A stretch of DNA of 64,000 nt from Deltaproteobacteria bacterium (GTDB lineage: Bacteria > Myxococcota_A > Polyangia > GCA-2747355 > JADLHG01). Position 1 is the stretch's first letter. Every line of letters begins with the position of its first letter. The position numbers and the translations under genes are program-made. The notes under the pieces are model-generated. The model did not search any database, was not told the origin of the DNA, and saw only the letters and a list, made by a program, of their open reading frames with translations. This document shows positions 60,807-64,000 of the stretch, in pieces. The DNA is taken from NCBI GenBank assembly GCA_020848905.1, contig JADLHG010000063.1:1-64000 (forward strand), written 5' to 3'.

Positions 60807-61394
60807 ATGCGTCGCGTTCTAGGCACTGCTCTCTGCTTCGCGCTCGTTCTCGCCGCGGCTGCGGCGTGGGCCCTGCCGGCCCACAAGCGGGCCCCGGCGG
60901 GCGGCCCTTCCCCGAATCTGCGGGTGAGCGTGGCGCGCCAGCTCCGCCTCGAGGTGGGCCTCTTGCCCGAGCTCGGCCAGACACGGCGTGCGCAGGGCGG
61001 CGCTCTCGGCCGGGCCGTGCGTGCCCTGCCGCTCGCGCAAGTGAAGCGCCTCGGTGCGCTGCTCGCCGACCCGACGCATGCGATCTTCGCCTACGGTACC
61101 GCGGTTCACGTCACGGCCGGCGGCACCCGCGCCACGTTCGAGGTGAACAAGGGTGCCGTGACGGTGCGCGCGCTGGCCGAGCTCGTCGTGGAGGAGGGGG
61201 GCGAGACGGGCCTCGGAGGCGGTGGCCTTGCCGACCTGCCCGCGCAGCCGGCGCAGATCCGCGGGCGTACCCGCCCCGCAACCTTCCGTTTCACCGCCCC
61301 GCGCGACGCCGGCCGTGGCGTCCAGGCGGTGGTCGTAGAAGGCACCGAAACCGGCCCGAACGCCGACACAGGCGGCCTCTTCGACCTCAGGTAA
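60807..61394 (+). CDS. Secreted protein of unknown function
   Basis: The 195-residue protein starts at ATG 60807 behind GAGGAGG. It has a signal peptide (GTALCFALVLAAAAAWALPA). The mature part has VSVARQLRLEVGLLPELGQT, AIFAYGTAVHVTAGGTRATF and a Gly-rich turn (GETGLGGGGLADLP). No Cys remains after the signal peptide and no family was recognised. It is convergent with the beta-helix lipoprotein at 61440. Confidence 0.55.
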   Translation: MRRVLGTALCFALVLAAAAAWALPAHKRAPAGGPSPNLRVSVARQLRLEVGLLPELGQTRRAQGGALGRAVRALPLAQVKRLGALLADPTHAIFAYGTAVHVTAGGTRATFEVNKGAVTVRALAELVVEEGGETGLGGGGLADLPAQPAQIRGRTRPATFRFTAPRDAGRGVQAVVVEGTETGPNADTGGLFDLR

Positions 61395-61439
61395 TCGGCG
61401 TCGCTCGGCCGCTCCGCTGGAGCGATCGAGGGACACTCC

Positions 61440-62915
61440 CTACGGAGTGAACTCGATCGCGCCGATGTCCACGCCCGCGCCGACGGGAACCGTGGTGCCC
61501 TTCACGTCGCTCGTGTAGCCGGCCTGGATCGCCGCCGTGCTGCCGGTGTCGATGGCCGGGCTCCCCGCCTTGGGCGCGAAGTTGCCGCCCGCGGCGTTCG
61601 CGAGCAGGGGATCGATCTTCTTCGACGTCGCGGCGATGGTCGTCCCGCCGGCATCGACGGTCGGCGTGCCGCCCGTGCGCCAGTAGATGTTGTGGCTCTC
61701 GGTGCACCCTCCGGGGGCGTAGAGCGACTTCCAGTTCCCCCAGAGGATGTTGTTGCGCGCCTCGAGCAGCTTCGGGTTGCAGCGCGGGCAGAGGAGCGCT
61801 TCGGCCTCGGTGCCCGTCAGGTAGGCCGTGTTGTTCAGCACGCGCGCAGCGACGCTCGTTCCGGCGGGATCGGCGGAGCGAACGGCGAGAAACAGGGCGC
61901 GCTGGTCCTTCGTGTTCGACACCAGGTTGTACACGATCACGTTGTCGGCGCTGACCTTGCCCGCGTCCCAGCCGACCTCGGCGAACACCACCTCCTGCGT
62001 GGCCGTGTTGTGGTGCACCACGTTGCGCCTGCCGCCGTAGATCTCGACCGATGACCCGTCCTGACCGAAGTCGTACGAGCAGAAGGCGGCGTTGCCGGAG
62101 AAGGTGTTGAACGCGACCTCGTTGTCGTCCCCGTTGATCAGCACGCCCCACGCGCCGGAGTCGTCTTCGCCCCCTTGCGTGTTCTGCGACATGTTCACGT
62201 TGTCGGTGAGCTGGCTATTGAGGATGCGGTTGTGGTGCGACCCGGTCGCGACCAGCGCGCCCACCGTGAGTCGCGACGCGCGGCAGTTGCGCATGGTGTT
62301 GTAGGCGCCGGCGTTGAAGGCGAAGCCCACCCGCCAGCCGGTGGGGCAGTTGGGGCGGGAATCGGGAGGGGCGTCCGCCGTCACGTCCAGGTCTTCGAAG
62401 GCCTGGTACGAGCCGGTAACGACCACCACGAGCCCGTCGCTGTCGCCGTTCACGATGCGCGGCCGGTCCCCGGTGCCGAAGGCGCCGACCACCACCGGGC
62501 GCGCCGCCGTGCCCGTCCACTTCGCGAGCAGCGGCCCCGCGAAGGTGCAGGCGCGACGGAGGAGCAGCCGGTCACCGGCCGTGAGAGGCAAGCTGTTTGC
62601 CTTGCCGAGGGTCTTGATCGCGCTCGATGGAGAACGCCCGTCTCGAGTGTCGAGGCCGGCGGTGCAGTCCACGTAGTAGACCCGCCCGCTCGACGCGCCG
62701 TCACCTCCGGGTCCTGCTCCGTCTCGCGCAGGGCCCCTGTCAGAGATCCCCGCGTCGGGCACCGGAGGGCAGGGCGAGTTGCCGCAGCTCCAGTCCGCGA
62801 GGGGGGTCGCGTCGTAGAGGTTGCTCTTGCCCGCGCAGCCGCCGGCAAGGGCCGCCAGAAGCAGCCAGACGAATCCTTGGTGCCTCGGCAGGTCTAGCGC
62901 CCGGCCTCTGAACAT
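61440..62915 (-). CDS. Parallel beta-helix lipoprotein
   Basis: The 491-residue protein has a lipoprotein signal (VWLLLAALAGGC) and a short Asp/Gly linker. A beta-helix start follows (VYYVDCTAGLDTRDGRSPSS, AIKTLGKANSLPLTAGDRLL) resembling that of the 54743 product. Coils with Asn repeats come next (NRILNSQLTDNVNMSQNTQG, DDNEVAFNTFSGNAAF, DNVIVYNLVSNTKDQRALFL). A DUF1565-like right-handed helix is likely. The function is unknown, possibly polysaccharide binding. Confidence 0.75.
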   Translation of the reverse strand: MFRGRALDLPRHQGFVWLLLAALAGGCAGKSNLYDATPLADWSCGNSPCPPVPDAGISDRGPARDGAGPGGDGASSGRVYYVDCTAGLDTRDGRSPSSAIKTLGKANSLPLTAGDRLLLRRACTFAGPLLAKWTGTAARPVVVGAFGTGDRPRIVNGDSDGLVVVVTGSYQAFEDLDVTADAPPDSRPNCPTGWRVGFAFNAGAYNTMRNCRASRLTVGALVATGSHHNRILNSQLTDNVNMSQNTQGGEDDSGAWGVLINGDDNEVAFNTFSGNAAFCSYDFGQDGSSVEIYGGRRNVVHHNTATQEVVFAEVGWDAGKVSADNVIVYNLVSNTKDQRALFLAVRSADPAGTSVAARVLNNTAYLTGTEAEALLCPRCNPKLLEARNNILWGNWKSLYAPGGCTESHNIYWRTGGTPTVDAGGTTIAATSKKIDPLLANAAGGNFAPKAGSPAIDTGSTAAIQAGYTSDVKGTTVPVGAGVDIGAIEFTP

Positions 62916-62940
62916 GCGCCTCCTCTCACGGGTGGGATGA

Positions 62941-63369
62941 CTATTCTATTCGGGAGGAGTCGACCCCCGCAAGGGCGGCGTCGAGCGCGGCGCGAAACTC
63001 CGTCGGCAGGAGCCGCGGGCGGCGGTCCTCGCCGACGTGAACCATCGCAGTGTAGCCCTCGGCCAGGAGCGCGAGCCCTTCGTCCGGACCGTCCACGCGA
63101 TGCACCCGGTGTCCGATGCGAAAGCCCTTGCTGCGGACCTCCTCGACGAAGGAGTGCACCTCGAGCAGCTCGTCGAAGCGGGCCGAGGCGCGGAAGCGGC
63201 AGTGCGTCTCGGCGATCGGGATGCGCCAGTCGTAGGGCAGGCCGAGCTCGCGGAACATCTCGATCCGGCCCACTTCGAAGTACACGAAGTAATTGTTGTA
63301 GTAGACGATGCCGGAGGCGTCGGTCTCGGCAAAACGCACGCGCGTGCGCGTCGAGAAGGTGCGGTGCAC
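62941..63369 (-). CDS. Acyl-CoA thioesterase, hotdog fold (YbgC/4HBT type)
   Basis: The 142-residue protein starts at GTG 63369. It has the 4HBT/YbgC signature RVRFAETDASGIVYYNNYF, with catalytic Asp in ETDASG and Tyr-Tyr-Asn following. VYFEVGRIEMFRELGLPYDW and ALLAEGYTAMVHVGEDRRPR complete the fold. It hydrolyses acyl-CoA thioesters; a specific substrate cannot be named. The frame is open further upstream, but family similarity begins at this GTG. Confidence 0.85.
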   Translation of the reverse strand: MHRTFSTRTRVRFAETDASGIVYYNNYFVYFEVGRIEMFRELGLPYDWRIPIAETHCRFRASARFDELLEVHSFVEEVRSKGFRIGHRVHRVDGPDEGLALLAEGYTAMVHVGEDRRPRLLPTEFRAALDAALAGVDSSRIE

Positions 63370-63548
63370 GGAGCCTTTCTCGCCAGAGGTGGCCCTCGTG
63401 TCAAGTGCCGCCGTGCCCCTTCGCCCCGCACGGCGGTCGCGCGCTCGAGATTCGGATCCGGCGCCCGATTCCCGCACGGTCAGGCCACGACCGCCCCTGA
63501 TATCGTGGGCGAAAACCCTGGCACCGGCCGTGCTGACGTCCCTCCGCG

Positions 63549-64000
63549 ATGCGACGGGCTCTCCCCCTCTGCGTTGCGACCGGCTGCCTGACTCTCCTCG
63601 CCGGCACGGCCTCGCTGCGCGCCGAGGCGCCCCCTCGAGGCTATCCGAGCGGGCGACTCGAGGAGCACCTCCGGCCGGCGCCGCGGATCGAGGACCGTCG
63701 GGTGACGGTCTACCTTCCACCCGGCTACGACGCCGAGCGCGTCCGTCGCTACCCGGTGCTCTACCTGCACGACGGACAGAACCTCTTCAGCGCGAACGCG
63801 CCCTACGGCGGCTGGGCCGTCCAGCACACGGCCGACCGGCTCCTCGCCGCCGGGCGCATCGAGCCCGTCATCGTCGTGGGGGTCGAGAGCCACGGCCCGC
63901 GGCGGATGTGGGACCTCACGAGCTGCGACGACCGACGCTACGGCTATCGCGGCGGCGGAGCGGAGGCCTACCTCGACTTTCTCGAGCACGACCTCAAGCC
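63549..64000 (+). CDS. Putative esterase with signal peptide (3'-truncated by window edge)
   Basis: The reading frame starts at ATG 63549 and is still open at base 64000 (about 150 residues). It begins with a signal-like segment (RRALPLCVATGCLTLLAGTA). The next part resembles the esterase D/enterochelin-esterase group: RRVTVYLPPGYDAERVRRYP, VLYLHDGQNLFSANAPYGGW and PVIVVGVESHGPRRMWDLTS. The catalytic Ser lies beyond the window. The call is therefore by early motifs only. Confidence 0.65.
   Translation, partial: MRRALPLCVATGCLTLLAGTASLRAEAPPRGYPSGRLEEHLRPAPRIEDRRVTVYLPPGYDAERVRRYPVLYLHDGQNLFSANAPYGGWAVQHTADRLLAAGRIEPVIVVGVESHGPRRMWDLTSCDDRRYGYRGGGAEAYLDFLEHDLK

Noticed and set aside
1-64000. 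tRNA or rRNA genes, including a tRNA-Sec
   Set aside because: No cloverleaf with a GGTTCGA-type T-loop and no rRNA-like stretch was found by reading. A covariance-model scan would be decisive.

Overview
The window is high-GC DNA from what looks like a myxobacterium-like member of the former Deltaproteobacteria. The signs are a Hanks-type Ser/Thr kinase, an FHA-coupled sigma-54 activator, many lipoproteins with Asp/Gly/Ala/Pro-rich linkers, thrombospondin type 3 and parallel beta-helix surface proteins, and a DUF6178 protein. The lineage call is inference from gene content only. No rRNA, tRNA or CRISPR array was seen.

Region 1 (1-5850) starts with the end of an IS3-family element and then a seven-gene, tightly packed plus-strand cassette: an ArsR repressor fused to a rhodanese domain, two half-size YeeE/YedE sulfur transporters, an ETHE1-like persulfide dioxygenase, an MFS transporter and two SAM methyltransferases. 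The first methyltransferase (4194-4976) carries an in-frame UGA exactly where relatives have Cys, followed 18 nt later by the loop of a perfect 8-bp hairpin. I read it as a selenoprotein. Region 2 (5851-17352) has a small tandem repeat, two equal-length HTH-EIIA(PTS) regulators, a degenerate receiver protein, and a hyf-like operon (8057-17352). The operon's large subunit has lost the Ni-Fe cysteine motifs and its HyfB gene is present twice in tandem, so it should be an energy-converting hydrogenase-related (Ehr) ion-pumping complex rather than a hydrogenase.

Region 3 (17383-33291) is surface and signalling accessory DNA: lipoproteins, a sigma-54 activator, a kinase-TPR pair, an ECF sigma factor with a putative membrane partner, a methyltransferase, several secreted proteins of unknown function and a DUF6178 protein. 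Region 4 (33392-39237) has a MarR repressor with two palindromic sites, an alpha/beta-hydrolase lipoprotein, and protoporphyrinogen oxidase coupled to a membrane spermidine-synthase-like protein.

Region 5 (39283-53242) is anaerobic metabolism. A YncE-like propeller, a small heme-copper-oxidase-I-like membrane protein, an AlgE-like porin, NnrS and another membrane protein surround an FNR/DNR-type box. A second, perfect TTGAC-N4-GTCAA box lies between a divergent SCP2/FAD-oxidase pair and a translationally coupled benzoyl-CoA operon: oah/bamA, dch, bcrC, bcrB, bcrA, bcrD. These encode ATP-dependent dearomatization of benzoyl-CoA and two later ring-processing enzymes. The 6-hydroxycyclohexene-carboxyl-CoA dehydrogenase and the dedicated ferredoxin are not in the window.

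Region 6 (53393-64000) holds two beta-helix lipoproteins, a YidD homologue with an apparent secretion signal flanked by two paralogous small secreted proteins, tryptophanase, a hotdog thioesterase, and the start of a putative esterase that runs off the window.
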